A stretch of DNA of 64,000 nucleotides. Source: CAYQOX01 sp964419335. Lineage in GTDB: Bacteria > Hinthialibacterota > Hinthialibacteria > Hinthialibacterales > Hinthialibacteraceae. The stretch is taken from contig CAYQOX010000004.1 of NCBI GenBank assembly GCA_964419335.1, positions 99,536-163,535 on the forward strand. The letters are read 5' to 3'. The notes below the pieces were generated by a model. That model searched no databases, was not told the origin of the DNA, and worked only from the letters and a program-made list of their open reading frames with translations. Shown in pieces: positions 52,881-62,108 of the stretch (its first letter is position 1; each line of letters begins with the position of its first letter). The translations under genes were made by a program, and so were the position numbers.

Positions 52881-53107
52881 AATCGGAAGTATAAATCAGT
52901 ATTATTATTTTGACAAGCTTAATAAAATTAATTTACTTGCGATTCTCTCGAATCCTGGTTTAATTTCCAAAAACTACTACACTTCATATGACACTCTTTG
53001 GGTTTAGGAAATGAAAAAGTAGGGTGTATTAAACTGGAGAAGGATGCAAAAACTAAAAGTCAATCGTTCGATGGACTTAATTAAACATGCACGAAAAGGA
53101 GATGGAT

Positions 53108-53617
53108 ATGGCACAAAACAATACGGTTACATTTAAAGGAAATGAAATGACATTGGTAGGGCCTGTTATAAATGTAGGAGACAGGGCTCCAGATTTCACC
53201 GCGGTGGATAACGCTTTACAACCGGTAAGCCTCTCCGGTTATCAAGGGCAAGTGGTTATCATCTCGACGGTACCTTCTTTGGATACACCGGTATGCGAAA
53301 TGCAAACGAAGAAGTTCAATGAAGAAGCCACGAAGCTCAACGCCCAGGTCTTGACTATAAGCATGGACCTACCTTTCGCGCAAAAGCGCTTTTGCGAATC
53401 ATTTTCTATCGAGAATGTTAAAGTGCTCTCCGATTATAAAGACCACTCTTTCGCCAAAGCCTATGGTCTCTTGATCAAGGAGTTGGCTTTGCTGGCACGG
53501 GCGGTCCTTGTCATCGATAATGATGGAAAAATGGCTTATCAAGAAATCGTAAGCGAAGTGACCAACGAGCCGGATTACAGCAAAGCATTAGAAGAAGCCA
53601 AAACGGCGGGCGCGTAA
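53108..53617 (+). CDS. tpx: Thiol peroxidase (atypical 2-Cys peroxiredoxin)
   Basis: The ATG at 53108 follows AAGGAGATGGAT and gives 169 residues; an upstream ATG at 53087 lacks a ribosome site. Peroxiredoxin motifs are intact: VNVGDRAPDFTAVDNA-like start, peroxidatic Cys in PSLDTPVCEMQTKKFNEEA, and resolving Cys in DLPFAQKRFCESF, as in Tpx. The C-terminal LLARAVLVIDNDGKMAYQEI completes the fold. It reduces alkyl and lipid hydroperoxides with thioredoxin. The T-run at 53651-53657 after a weak stem may act as terminator. Confidence 0.96.
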   Translation: MAQNNTVTFKGNEMTLVGPVINVGDRAPDFTAVDNALQPVSLSGYQGQVVIISTVPSLDTPVCEMQTKKFNEEATKLNAQVLTISMDLPFAQKRFCESFSIENVKVLSDYKDHSFAKAYGLLIKELALLARAVLVIDNDGKMAYQEIVSEVTNEPDYSKALEEAKTAGA

Positions 53618-53757
53618 TATTGATGGCATACAAAGACGGGAGATGGTCTGTTTTTTTATCCCAAAAAACGGACAGTAACACTATTTACTGTTACCCTATG
53701 AGATAGAGTGAACAACATGGGAACCGCAACAAACTTTTCATTGAGAGGTGAACTCCT

Positions 53758-54195
53758 ATGAATGAAGCAGCAACATTGACACCGCAACAGAAACAAGTAT
53801 TTAAAGGCAAGAAAATTTTGATCATCAGCGAAGATCAAAACGTGATCGACATGATCCAGCAAACCGCAAAACCACGTGGAGGCAGTTTGTTTATCGCAAA
53901 AACCCCAAAGGATGCCATTACTCAAACCATGACCAAAAATCCAGACTTGTTGGTTTACGATGATCGCATGCCTTTGTATCAGAATTTAAAGGTTTTGTTT
54001 CATATTAAACGATTCAAACCAAACAAGCGTATCTTGTTATTAACGGAGCATGAAAAGCCCATGCGCTCTATCGATGATACGGGCTTAGGAGCAAGTATGA
54101 CCCTTCCGTACTATTCATCCGAGAAGCAATACTACAATGCCCTCAAGCATAGTTTAGGGATCACATCCGTCCCTCGGGTTGAAGAACAAGAATAA
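53758..54195 (+). CDS. Degenerate response-regulator receiver protein
   Basis: The protein has 145 residues from the ATG at 53758 (GAGAGGTG site). The fold follows a receiver: KKILIISEDQNVIDMIQQTA (one acidic residue of the usual pair plus Glu), LLVYDDRMPLYQNLK (acceptor-site Asp) and RILLLTEHEKP. The loop that should hold the conserved Lys reads GASMTLPYYSSEKQ: Lys-Pro is replaced by Leu-Pro. It may thus be a pseudo-receiver that binds partners without phosphorylation. No output domain or kinase is adjacent. A strong terminator follows at 54205. Confidence 0.8.
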   Translation: MNEAATLTPQQKQVFKGKKILIISEDQNVIDMIQQTAKPRGGSLFIAKTPKDAITQTMTKNPDLLVYDDRMPLYQNLKVLFHIKRFKPNKRILLLTEHEKPMRSIDDTGLGASMTLPYYSSEKQYYNALKHSLGITSVPRVEEQE

Positions 54196-54204
54196 AAGAA
54201 TTAC

Positions 54205-54233
54205 GGGGGGTCCAATCGGTCCCCCCTCTTTTT
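54205..54233 (+). terminator. Rho-independent terminator after the degenerate receiver gene
   Basis: Six G's and six C's flank TCCAATCGGT (inner CC/GG pairs) and are followed by TCTTTTT. It starts ten bases after the stop at 54195. It may also serve the converging hydrolase gene at 54257. Confidence 0.88.
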
Positions 54234-54256
54234 CCCTCCCTGTTTGATCCATTTAC

Positions 54257-56332
54257 TTAAAACAATCGAGGTAAAAATTCCGGTGAATCCTCATACGGCT
54301 TGGCCTTCCCATCTGCGATTTCATACATGCGAAGATGGCTTTTGCGGGCGGCATGGACAAAAGGTTTGTAAGGTTTATTGCATATATCCAAAAAGCCAAT
54401 GTTATAATTCTCCCCGTCGAAACGTCCCAGAGCCGATTGATCGTACATGGTGAAATAATGAACCCCGACACAATAAGGATTATCGACTGCGTCTTCAAAG
54501 TAGCAGCGATAGGCTTTACCTCGATCTTCCTGAGAAGCAACATGGACTAAACCCGGCGAGGGAAGCCCCACATCCAAGGCGCCAAAGTGATATTCCCCGA
54601 TCAAAACCGGCATGTTGAGTTTCTCTTCGATTTTGCGGCAGGTATCACGCGGTACTTTTTCGCGATAGCTGTTCATACTAAAGACATCGAAGTATTTCAT
54701 ACCCTCCACGGTCCAGTCCGGGGGAACGCCTTGATAACGAATCCCAAGGTTGAGATGGTCAGGATCCACCTTTTTGCATTCTTCGCTCAATGTACCAAAG
54801 AAACGTTCCACCATAATCGCGCTAAAGGCGTACAAATCTTCTTTGGCTTGTTGGCTCAAGCGTTTTTTCCACTCACCTTCACGGATCTCTTCGAAAGTGG
54901 TTTCTATATCCCACGCTTTCGATAAGGCTTTCGCATCCTCGTAACGTTGGCCGAGAAACTCCGCCAATTTTTTGCGGCATTCGCATTGAGGTGTATTGAA
55001 TAACATCCCGGCTGCGGGTGATTCGCTGGAGAACCCCCAGGTGGGTTCGTTCATGAGGAAATACCCAAGAAAAGCGGGATCCTCTTTGGTTATTTCTAAT
55101 TGCTTCGCATAATCTTTAGCATCTTTTTCAAAGTCGGAATGATAAACATCCGGGAAATCACGATACACCCGTTTGGAACGAGGCAAGCGTGTCGATAAAG
55201 GTCGAACATAGGGGAACCGGGACTTGCGGGCGATTTCCCATTCAGACCAGTTGGCGACGGTGTTAAATCCTATATCTTTAAGGAGAGAGATGGAAATTCG
55301 GCTCCAGCGATCATGCCAATCATCAGCACCAAACGCGCGGATGAAATTGGCTTTGAGATAATCGACATAGCCTCCCCCGTAAGCTTGCTTGTAGGGTCTA
55401 TCGGGATCGGGACGCCAAGAAAGAGCTTCTTCGATGCCTTCGCATTTTGCTGAGATAGAAGATCGCACGCAATCCAATCCTGCTGACCAGTAGTAATAGC
55501 CATCTGGATCAACCAACCACCAACGGTCTCCGTCATGATGGGTGCGGAAGAAACCGCTCGCCTCCACTTTTCGTTTTTTCCATCCGCCCCATTGGGTAAA
55601 ATGCTTCGGCCAGGATTTCTTTTCTGAGTCTTTGTACTGGGTTTTTAATCGTTCAATGAGTTCTTCGGTTGTCTTGGTGCGACCCGGCCATTCACGAAAT
55701 GTACATTGTCCCATTTCATCCAATAGGGAACCTTTGGGTAACACCGGGGATTGGATACGCGGCGGTTCTTCCTTCATTAAGTAAAAGGGGGATTGGCACC
55801 AACGAACAGGACGAGGGCTTTTCTTCGCTACCCGCAAAATCATACGATCCACTTCTTCTAAGTCAACACGATCCCAACCGCAGATGGGCTTTAACCATGC
55901 CCCTTCGCGTTCTAATTTCCAACGGCTTTGGTCTACATACTTCAAAGGAAAACGAATACGTCCCTGGCAATGATTTAGTCCTTTATAACCCAGAGAAAAA
56001 GTCGGTCCCTCTTCTCCTTCTTTCAAGAAGAGTTGGAATACGGCTAAATCTTCCCCTCCCAAAAGAAAATCCGAACACAGATGGGTGAATTGACTCAGAA
56101 GCCCTTTCTCAAAGCGGAACAGCAAGCCGTCTCCCACCTCTGCGGCTTCATATCCCTGGGCATTTTCCAATGGAGTTTCTTCTTGAGTCTCGCGTAATCC
56201 CTGTAGAGTTTTCTCGGGTAAAAGTTTTTCCTTCGAGGCGGCCATCGATTGAAAAGGCGGAGCGAGCAAAACCGCACCTGCCATGGCGTTCCATTGTAGG
56301 AAGCGACGGCGATTGAGTGGATAATCTTTCAT
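54257..56332 (-). CDS. Tat-exported agarase-like glycoside hydrolase (clan GH-A)
   Basis: The protein has 691 residues. The leader NRRRFLQWNAMAGAVLLAPP is a twin-arginine signal. After a beta domain (about 60-215), FFRTHHDGDRWWLVDPDGYY begins a TIM barrel as in GH50-like beta-agarases. DIGFNTVANWSEWE, GYFLMNEPTWGF (general-acid Glu after Asn) and NMPVLIGEYHFGALD (nucleophile Glu) give the GH-A pair. The C-terminus has YFTMYDQSALGRFDGENYNI, as in this group. It should hydrolyse a galactan or other beta-glycan in the periplasm; the exact substrate is unknown. It is monocistronic, convergent with the receiver gene. Confidence 0.85.
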   Translation of the reverse strand: MKDYPLNRRRFLQWNAMAGAVLLAPPFQSMAASKEKLLPEKTLQGLRETQEETPLENAQGYEAAEVGDGLLFRFEKGLLSQFTHLCSDFLLGGEDLAVFQLFLKEGEEGPTFSLGYKGLNHCQGRIRFPLKYVDQSRWKLEREGAWLKPICGWDRVDLEEVDRMILRVAKKSPRPVRWCQSPFYLMKEEPPRIQSPVLPKGSLLDEMGQCTFREWPGRTKTTEELIERLKTQYKDSEKKSWPKHFTQWGGWKKRKVEASGFFRTHHDGDRWWLVDPDGYYYWSAGLDCVRSSISAKCEGIEEALSWRPDPDRPYKQAYGGGYVDYLKANFIRAFGADDWHDRWSRISISLLKDIGFNTVANWSEWEIARKSRFPYVRPLSTRLPRSKRVYRDFPDVYHSDFEKDAKDYAKQLEITKEDPAFLGYFLMNEPTWGFSSESPAAGMLFNTPQCECRKKLAEFLGQRYEDAKALSKAWDIETTFEEIREGEWKKRLSQQAKEDLYAFSAIMVERFFGTLSEECKKVDPDHLNLGIRYQGVPPDWTVEGMKYFDVFSMNSYREKVPRDTCRKIEEKLNMPVLIGEYHFGALDVGLPSPGLVHVASQEDRGKAYRCYFEDAVDNPYCVGVHYFTMYDQSALGRFDGENYNIGFLDICNKPYKPFVHAARKSHLRMYEIADGKAKPYEDSPEFLPRLF

Positions 56333-56412
56333 GGGAATCCTCCGAAAATTGTAGAGCCAATGGCTTCGCTATTCCTCTCAATGATTATGCTCCATCATAA
56401 GGCTTTTTCGTT

Positions 56413-57477
56413 TTAGAACCACCTTTTGCGCTTAAAGAAGTACAACATCCCGCCGACCACCGCGAGCATGACTCCCCAAACCATGAGATAACCATATTTC
56501 CAATTCAATTCGGGCATATAGGCGAAATTCATACCATAAACTCCCGCAATGAATGTTAAAGGAATAAAGATAGAAGCAAACAGTGTCAGCACTTTCATAA
56601 TCTCATTCAGACGCTGGCTCACCTGGGACATATACATATCCAACATGTTCATGATGGTTTCGCGTGACATGGAAGCATGCTCAATGATTTGGTTCACATG
56701 ATCTTGTAAATCACGCCAATAGACAGCGTTATCATCATCGAGCAATTTTCCTTCACATTTAATTAATTGGAAGGTCAGATCCTTCAATGGCCAAACCATA
56801 CGACGAAAGAATAGATTTTCTTGGCGAAGCCGATAAACCTCATTTAACGTGGCCTCGGTGGGATGGCTAATCAATTCATGATCGACTTGCACAATCCGTT
56901 CACCCACTTGTTCCAACACTTGATAGTAATAATCCACGATGACATCAATAATGGCATAGGCTAAATAATCCGATTGATTTCGACGAAACTTGGATTTCGA
57001 CAATTTGATTCGCTTGCTCAAGGTCGTGAGAATCGGATTTTCCTGTTCATGGAAGGTAACCACGTAATTTTCGCCCATGACCAAGGCATAATGCTCTTCC
57101 CTGATTTCGCGGCTTTCCGTATGGTAGGTCAAGAACTTAAGGATACAAAAAATATAATCCTCAAATTCTTCCAACTTGGGTTGATGATCGGTGTTGACAA
57201 TGTCTTCCATCACCAAGAAATGCCAATTGAACTGATGCCCCAACTCCATTATGAGGTCGGTCTGATGAAGACCTGTTACATCAATCCACTGCATCGAGTA
57301 AGGACGCAGTTTCACCTTGGGCATTTCACTCAGGGGATAACGTTTTTCTTCACAACGGGTTTGATCAAACTCGATATGGCTAATAAACCCTGGTTCTTGC
57401 GGAATTTCACCTACATGCACGACCTCCCCCGGGGGTAAGCCTAATTTCTTGGTTCTTTTTCGCTTAAACTTAAACAC
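56413..57477 (-). CDS. corA: CorA-family divalent metal ion transporter
   Basis: The product starts at GTG (GAGG site) and has 354 residues. A large cytoplasmic funnel domain (about 1-285, with EEHYALVMGENYVVTFHEQE) leads to two C-terminal membrane helices. The pore signature is in FIAGVYGMNFAYMPEL (YGMNF), followed by the second helix (YLMVWGVMLAVVGGMLYFF) and a basic KRKRWF tail. It imports Mg2+, and often Co2+ or Ni2+, as a pentamer. No partner gene is near. Confidence 0.95.
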   Translation of the reverse strand: MFKFKRKRTKKLGLPPGEVVHVGEIPQEPGFISHIEFDQTRCEEKRYPLSEMPKVKLRPYSMQWIDVTGLHQTDLIMELGHQFNWHFLVMEDIVNTDHQPKLEEFEDYIFCILKFLTYHTESREIREEHYALVMGENYVVTFHEQENPILTTLSKRIKLSKSKFRRNQSDYLAYAIIDVIVDYYYQVLEQVGERIVQVDHELISHPTEATLNEVYRLRQENLFFRRMVWPLKDLTFQLIKCEGKLLDDDNAVYWRDLQDHVNQIIEHASMSRETIMNMLDMYMSQVSQRLNEIMKVLTLFASIFIPLTFIAGVYGMNFAYMPELNWKYGYLMVWGVMLAVVGGMLYFFKRKRWF

Positions 57478-57547
57478 TATAAATCCTCTAAGTATTTGAA
57501 TATTTTAAATACAATACCATAGAAATAATTTCTTCACGAGGTGATCC

Positions 57548-58921
57548 ATGGTACAAATAAAAATGAATTTGATTCATATCTTTGGGCTTCTGATCCTGGT
57601 TCCAACACTCGCATTTTCTGAATCCTGTCCTCTTCCCGACCCTTTCGATAAAGAGGTCGAGTATGAGCAAACGTTGTTCGTCTCTTCTACGGAAGGGAAT
57701 GATGAAAACGATGGAACCAAAGAGCGTCCTTACCGCACGCTAAACAAAGCTACCGAGCAAGCCGAAGCGGGTACCCAAATCCTATTGCTGCCAGGCGAGT
57801 ATCCCACAGGTAACAGGATTGTTCGCTTGCAAGGTTCGGAAGAAAAACCGATTCGTATCGCGGGATATTCTCAGGAAGAACGGGCACGCTTTCTTGGGGG
57901 GAACCAGGCGATGCACCTGGTGGAGCCACGCTATGTGGTTTTGGAAAATATAAGCGTTGAGGGGGCTTCAATGAACGGTTTAAATCTCGATGACGGCGGT
58001 GATTATGATACACCCGCCGAGCATGTGATCCTACGCGGGATCACGATTCGTCATATTGGACCCGAGGGGAACCATGATGCGATTAAACTTTCAGGACTCG
58101 ATCATTTTCGCGTTGAGGATTGCACCATCACGGATCCCAGCGATGGTGGCTCCGGGATTGATATGGTGGGATGCCACCACGGAATGATCACCCAAAACAC
58201 CTTCTCAGGAGAAGGAAGCAATGCGATTCAAGCGAAAGGAGGTACAGCGCACATTCTCATCCATGGAAATCGTTTCGAAAATAGCGGACATCGCGCCATC
58301 AATATGGGGGGCTCGACGGGATTGCCTTTTTTCCGTCCCATCGATGTACCCTATGAAGCCTCGAACATCACCGTATGGGGGAATATCTTTATTGGAGCGC
58401 AAACCCCGATCGGCTTTGTCGGCTGTCAATATGGGCTCTTTGCGCATAATACCGTCTATCTCCCTGAAAAATGGGCTTTACGAATTCTCCAAGAGAACCG
58501 AGAAAAGCGATTTATTAAATCCAGCCATAACATTATTGCCAATAATATCTTCGTTATCGATCAACGCGTCTCAACTTTGGTCAATATTGGACCCGATACC
58601 CAGCCAGAGACGTTCGTTTTTGCTAACAATTTATGGTATCACCAGGATAATGAGAATTTCTCCCGGATAGACCTTCCAGGAACAAGCCAAAATAACTATG
58701 TTCAGCAAGAGCCACATTTTATCCAAGCACAAGAAGGAAACTTCAAGATAGAAGATCATAGTCCCGCTTTGGGAGAAGCAATCAACATAGAAGAACTCAT
58801 CGGTGAGTGGCCGATAACCATCCCTGAGGTTGGCGATTTTCACCAAAACTGTTACAGCGAACCCGCTTCTCTGGGGGCTTTCGCCCGAGATACCTCGGCC
58901 ACAACGAACAGGTGGGAATAA
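57548..58921 (+). CDS. Exported right-handed parallel beta-helix protein
   Basis: The protein has 457 residues. A signal peptide (about 1-24, HIFGLLILVPTLAFS) precedes a DUF1565/pectate-lyase-like repeat region: ENDGTKERPYRTLNKATEQA and then LLLPGEYPTGNRIV. Coils with NG/GG turns follow (for example ILRGITIRHIGPEGNHDAIK, then DHFRVEDCTITDPS). It is a solenoid of about 10-12 coils, as in polysaccharide lyases, alginate epimerases and chondroitinase B relatives. No catalytic triad could be assigned. It probably binds or cuts an acidic polysaccharide in the periplasm or outside. An AGGTGATCC site precedes the ATG. It stands alone, convergent with the RND pump. Confidence 0.85.
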   Translation: MVQIKMNLIHIFGLLILVPTLAFSESCPLPDPFDKEVEYEQTLFVSSTEGNDENDGTKERPYRTLNKATEQAEAGTQILLLPGEYPTGNRIVRLQGSEEKPIRIAGYSQEERARFLGGNQAMHLVEPRYVVLENISVEGASMNGLNLDDGGDYDTPAEHVILRGITIRHIGPEGNHDAIKLSGLDHFRVEDCTITDPSDGGSGIDMVGCHHGMITQNTFSGEGSNAIQAKGGTAHILIHGNRFENSGHRAINMGGSTGLPFFRPIDVPYEASNITVWGNIFIGAQTPIGFVGCQYGLFAHNTVYLPEKWALRILQENREKRFIKSSHNIIANNIFVIDQRVSTLVNIGPDTQPETFVFANNLWYHQDNENFSRIDLPGTSQNNYVQQEPHFIQAQEGNFKIEDHSPALGEAINIEELIGEWPITIPEVGDFHQNCYSEPASLGAFARDTSATTNRWE

Positions 58922-58970
58922 ACCTCCGCTCTTAAGAGGACTTTCACACTACGGCTATACTGAGAATAGA

Positions 58971-61900
58971 TTAGGAGGTCTCGCTTTCTTCTTCATTTCG
59001 AAGACCGACTTTCTCTCGCAGCCAGGAGTACCATGCCATGCAGTGATCTCCTGTCGAAATCATGGAGGGGAGGACAACCAAGGTCAGGATTGTAGCAAAA
59101 GCCAAACCGAAAATGACCGCGATCGCCATGGGGCCCCACCATTGCGCCGACTCAGTTCCAATCTGCCATTCGGTTTTACGAAAATCGTAACTCACTCCCA
59201 CCGCCATGGGAATCAACCCTAGGATGGTGGTAATCGCGGTTAGAATCACGGGACGAAAGCGAACCATCCCAGCGTGGATCAAGGATTCACGCTGGGAGTA
59301 TCCCCGCCTACGTAATAAGCCGATGTAATCCAAGAGCACAATTGCGTTATTCACCACCACCCCCGCAAGACTAATGACGCCAATCCCGGTCATAATAATC
59401 CCGAAAGGTTGATTCAAAAGCAGAAGGCCGATAAAAACCCCCATAGTGGATAAAAACACCGAAGAAAGAACCAAAAGAGGTTTAAAAATTGAGTTAAACT
59501 CAGTGACCAAGATCAAGGAAATAAGCATCAAAGCGGCGATGAAGGCTTCCGATAAAAACTCCTGAGCCTCTCTCTGTTCTTCATCCTCGCCGCGATACTC
59601 GATCTTATAGCCACTCGGCAGTTCGAAATCCGAAAGGATCGATTGCACCTCCATGAGGACATCATGGTCCAGCCGTCCTTCGACATCGCCTTCAATGGTG
59701 ATGACTCTTTTCTGATCGGAACGTACAATGGTCCCCAATCCCGCCGAAATATCTATATTCGCTACCGAACTGAGGGGAACATAACGGCCCACCTGATCGG
59801 AGATCATCAAATTCCTCAAGGCTTCCAAGTCTTTACGCCGATGCAAGGGCAATTGCACAATGATGTCATAATCATCATTGCCGTCGCGATAGACTCCCGC
59901 TTCAATCCCTCGAATCGCGGTTTTGACATTATTGGCGATCAAGGTCGTGTTAAGTCCCAGTAATGCCGCACGTTCTTTATCTACGTTGACAACAATTTCG
60001 GGTTTGGCGATTACATAGTCATCTCGGAGATTGACCAACCCAGAGACACCACGAATTTTTTCTTTAATTTGGCGCATCATCCGTTCAAGAACGTCATAAT
60101 CCTCCCCAGAAATTTCTATACTCACAGGGGCACCGGTCGGCGGTCCTTCTTCCTCTTTCTTAATCTCTATCTCCGCTTCATAGATATGCGCTAATTTTTC
60201 TCGTAATTCCTGCAAAATTTGGGGAGAGGGAATGGAGCGATCTTCCATGTCTTTAAACTCAAGGATAATGCGTCCAATATCGGGAGAAGTACTCCCGCCG
60301 CTCATAAATGCTTCGACACCAAACCCGGTGGTTCCCACATTGGTCACGAGGCTTTCTATATCTTCATAGCCTTGGCAATAGGGAGCGATATGGCGTGCCA
60401 TCGCGTCGGTTTCATACAGATTGGCGCCCTTCGGCATCTCTATTTCCACATAGGCCCGTTTAGGGTCTACATCGGGAAAGAATTCCAACCCCTCACCAAA
60501 ACGAGCGTAGGCGGTAACGATGAACACCATGAGCAGCACAGTCGTCAACAGGGTGACGCCGGGATTATCCACGGCAAGTGCCAACACTCGACTATAGATA
60601 CGATGGAAAAGACTCGGTCGTTCTTGGGGCGGTTTGCCCGTTTTTCGCATAAAGATGGAACACAGGGTTGGGTTAATCACCAAAGCCACAAACAAAGAAG
60701 AGCAAAGAGCAATAATAACGGTTTTGGGGAGAAAAGCCATGAATTCGCCTACCATCCCCGGCCAAAAGACCATGGGAAAGAAGGCTGCCACCGTGGTCGC
60801 TGTACTGGCGATTACAGGCCACATAACCTCATGCACCCCCTCGATCGCGGCTGGAATCCGCCTTTTGCCTTCCTGCCGGTGGCGAAAAATATTCTCGACA
60901 ATGACGATGGCGTTATCCACCAACATCCCCACCGCCAAGACCAACGAGAACAATACAATCATATTCAACGTGATCCCCAATAAATCAAGAACAAAAAACG
61001 TAATCAACATAGCAAGCGGAATCGAACACGCTACCAAAGCCGCATTCCGAAGCCCCATCGAAAACAAAACCACAAGCAAGACCAAGATCAAGCCGGAAAG
61101 GATACTGTTTTCCAGATCGGAGACCATCAAATCGATATCTTTGGATTGATCGTTCATCACGCCTAGTTTTGTGCCTTCAGGCAGCGTAGACTCATATTCC
61201 CGAAGCATCCGTTTAATTTCGCGGGCAATCTCGATAATGTTCTCACCGCTGCGTTTGACGATATCGATGGTCACCGCATCTTGCATGTTATAGCGAGCGA
61301 TGGTTTCCGGTTCTTCATAGCCATCCTGAAGGGTGGCGACATCGGTGATATAGACCGGCTGATTCTTGTGGGAAGCGACGATCAAGCGCCTTGCTTCGGC
61401 AGGCGTTTGAAACTCACCGGGAATCTTCACGATATAGTTCCCTTCGCCAATATCCATTTTCCCGCCAGGAGTATTGACGTTGTTCTGCCGCACCGCTTGC
61501 ATCAAATCGGACACAGCAATGCCATAAGAGGCTAAGCGTTCTGGGGCATACACCACCCGAATTTCTCGCTCTAAACCGCCGGTCACCCGGGCTTCCAACA
61601 CGCCCGGCACGGTCTCGAAATCATCGGACATATCATCCGCGATCTCCTTAAGACGCACTAAGCCTAAGGGACCGTACACAATCACGGACATAATGGGAAA
61701 TTCCGCAAAGTTGATTTCGTCGACGAAGGGTTCATCCTCCAAGTCGGTCGGAAGTTCCCCTTCCGCTTGATCAACTTTATCCCGCACTTTTTGTAACGCG
61801 GTATCAATATCGATACCAGAATTAAATTCCACCACGATTGTGGATACACCTTCGGAAGAGTAAGAGCGAACCTCTTTGACGTTATCCACAGAGATGACTT

Positions 61901-62108
61901 TCTTTTCGATTTTTTGAGTAATCAGGGTTTCAATATCGGAAGGAGCTACCCCTTCATAGTAAGTAGTGATGAGAATGTTGGGTATCGTAATATCGGGAAA
62001 CGACTCACGCGGAAGCACAATATAGGAATAGGTTCCGGCGATCACAACGATCACAATCAATACAAGAATCGTGACACTATGACGTATAGAAAATTCCGAG
62101 AGACTCAT
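58971..62108 (-). CDS. RND-family efflux pump, inner-membrane subunit
   Basis: The 1045-residue protein has the usual 12-helix layout with two large periplasmic loops. The start SIRHSVTILVLIVIVVIAGT and IVLPRESFPDITIPNILITT fit the HAE family. Helix 4 has LVLAVGMLVDNAIVIVENIF, with one Asp instead of the AcrB DD pair, as in many HAE-type pumps. The end has a polar tail. It would export drugs, bile-type detergents or metabolites with proton motive force. Its ATG overlaps the adaptor stop by four bases. No TolC-type outer channel is in the window. Confidence 0.95.
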   Translation of the reverse strand: MSLSEFSIRHSVTILVLIVIVVIAGTYSYIVLPRESFPDITIPNILITTYYEGVAPSDIETLITQKIEKKVISVDNVKEVRSYSSEGVSTIVVEFNSGIDIDTALQKVRDKVDQAEGELPTDLEDEPFVDEINFAEFPIMSVIVYGPLGLVRLKEIADDMSDDFETVPGVLEARVTGGLEREIRVVYAPERLASYGIAVSDLMQAVRQNNVNTPGGKMDIGEGNYIVKIPGEFQTPAEARRLIVASHKNQPVYITDVATLQDGYEEPETIARYNMQDAVTIDIVKRSGENIIEIAREIKRMLREYESTLPEGTKLGVMNDQSKDIDLMVSDLENSILSGLILVLLVVLFSMGLRNAALVACSIPLAMLITFFVLDLLGITLNMIVLFSLVLAVGMLVDNAIVIVENIFRHRQEGKRRIPAAIEGVHEVMWPVIASTATTVAAFFPMVFWPGMVGEFMAFLPKTVIIALCSSLFVALVINPTLCSIFMRKTGKPPQERPSLFHRIYSRVLALAVDNPGVTLLTTVLLMVFIVTAYARFGEGLEFFPDVDPKRAYVEIEMPKGANLYETDAMARHIAPYCQGYEDIESLVTNVGTTGFGVEAFMSGGSTSPDIGRIILEFKDMEDRSIPSPQILQELREKLAHIYEAEIEIKKEEEGPPTGAPVSIEISGEDYDVLERMMRQIKEKIRGVSGLVNLRDDYVIAKPEIVVNVDKERAALLGLNTTLIANNVKTAIRGIEAGVYRDGNDDYDIIVQLPLHRRKDLEALRNLMISDQVGRYVPLSSVANIDISAGLGTIVRSDQKRVITIEGDVEGRLDHDVLMEVQSILSDFELPSGYKIEYRGEDEEQREAQEFLSEAFIAALMLISLILVTEFNSIFKPLLVLSSVFLSTMGVFIGLLLLNQPFGIIMTGIGVISLAGVVVNNAIVLLDYIGLLRRRGYSQRESLIHAGMVRFRPVILTAITTILGLIPMAVGVSYDFRKTEWQIGTESAQWWGPMAIAVIFGLAFATILTLVVLPSMISTGDHCMAWYSWLREKVGLRNEEESETS

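Noticed and set aside
60219..60983. 254-residue plus-strand open frame opposite the RND pump gene
   Set aside because: It lies fully inside a well-supported pump gene and its product is His/Gly/Arg-rich with no motif.
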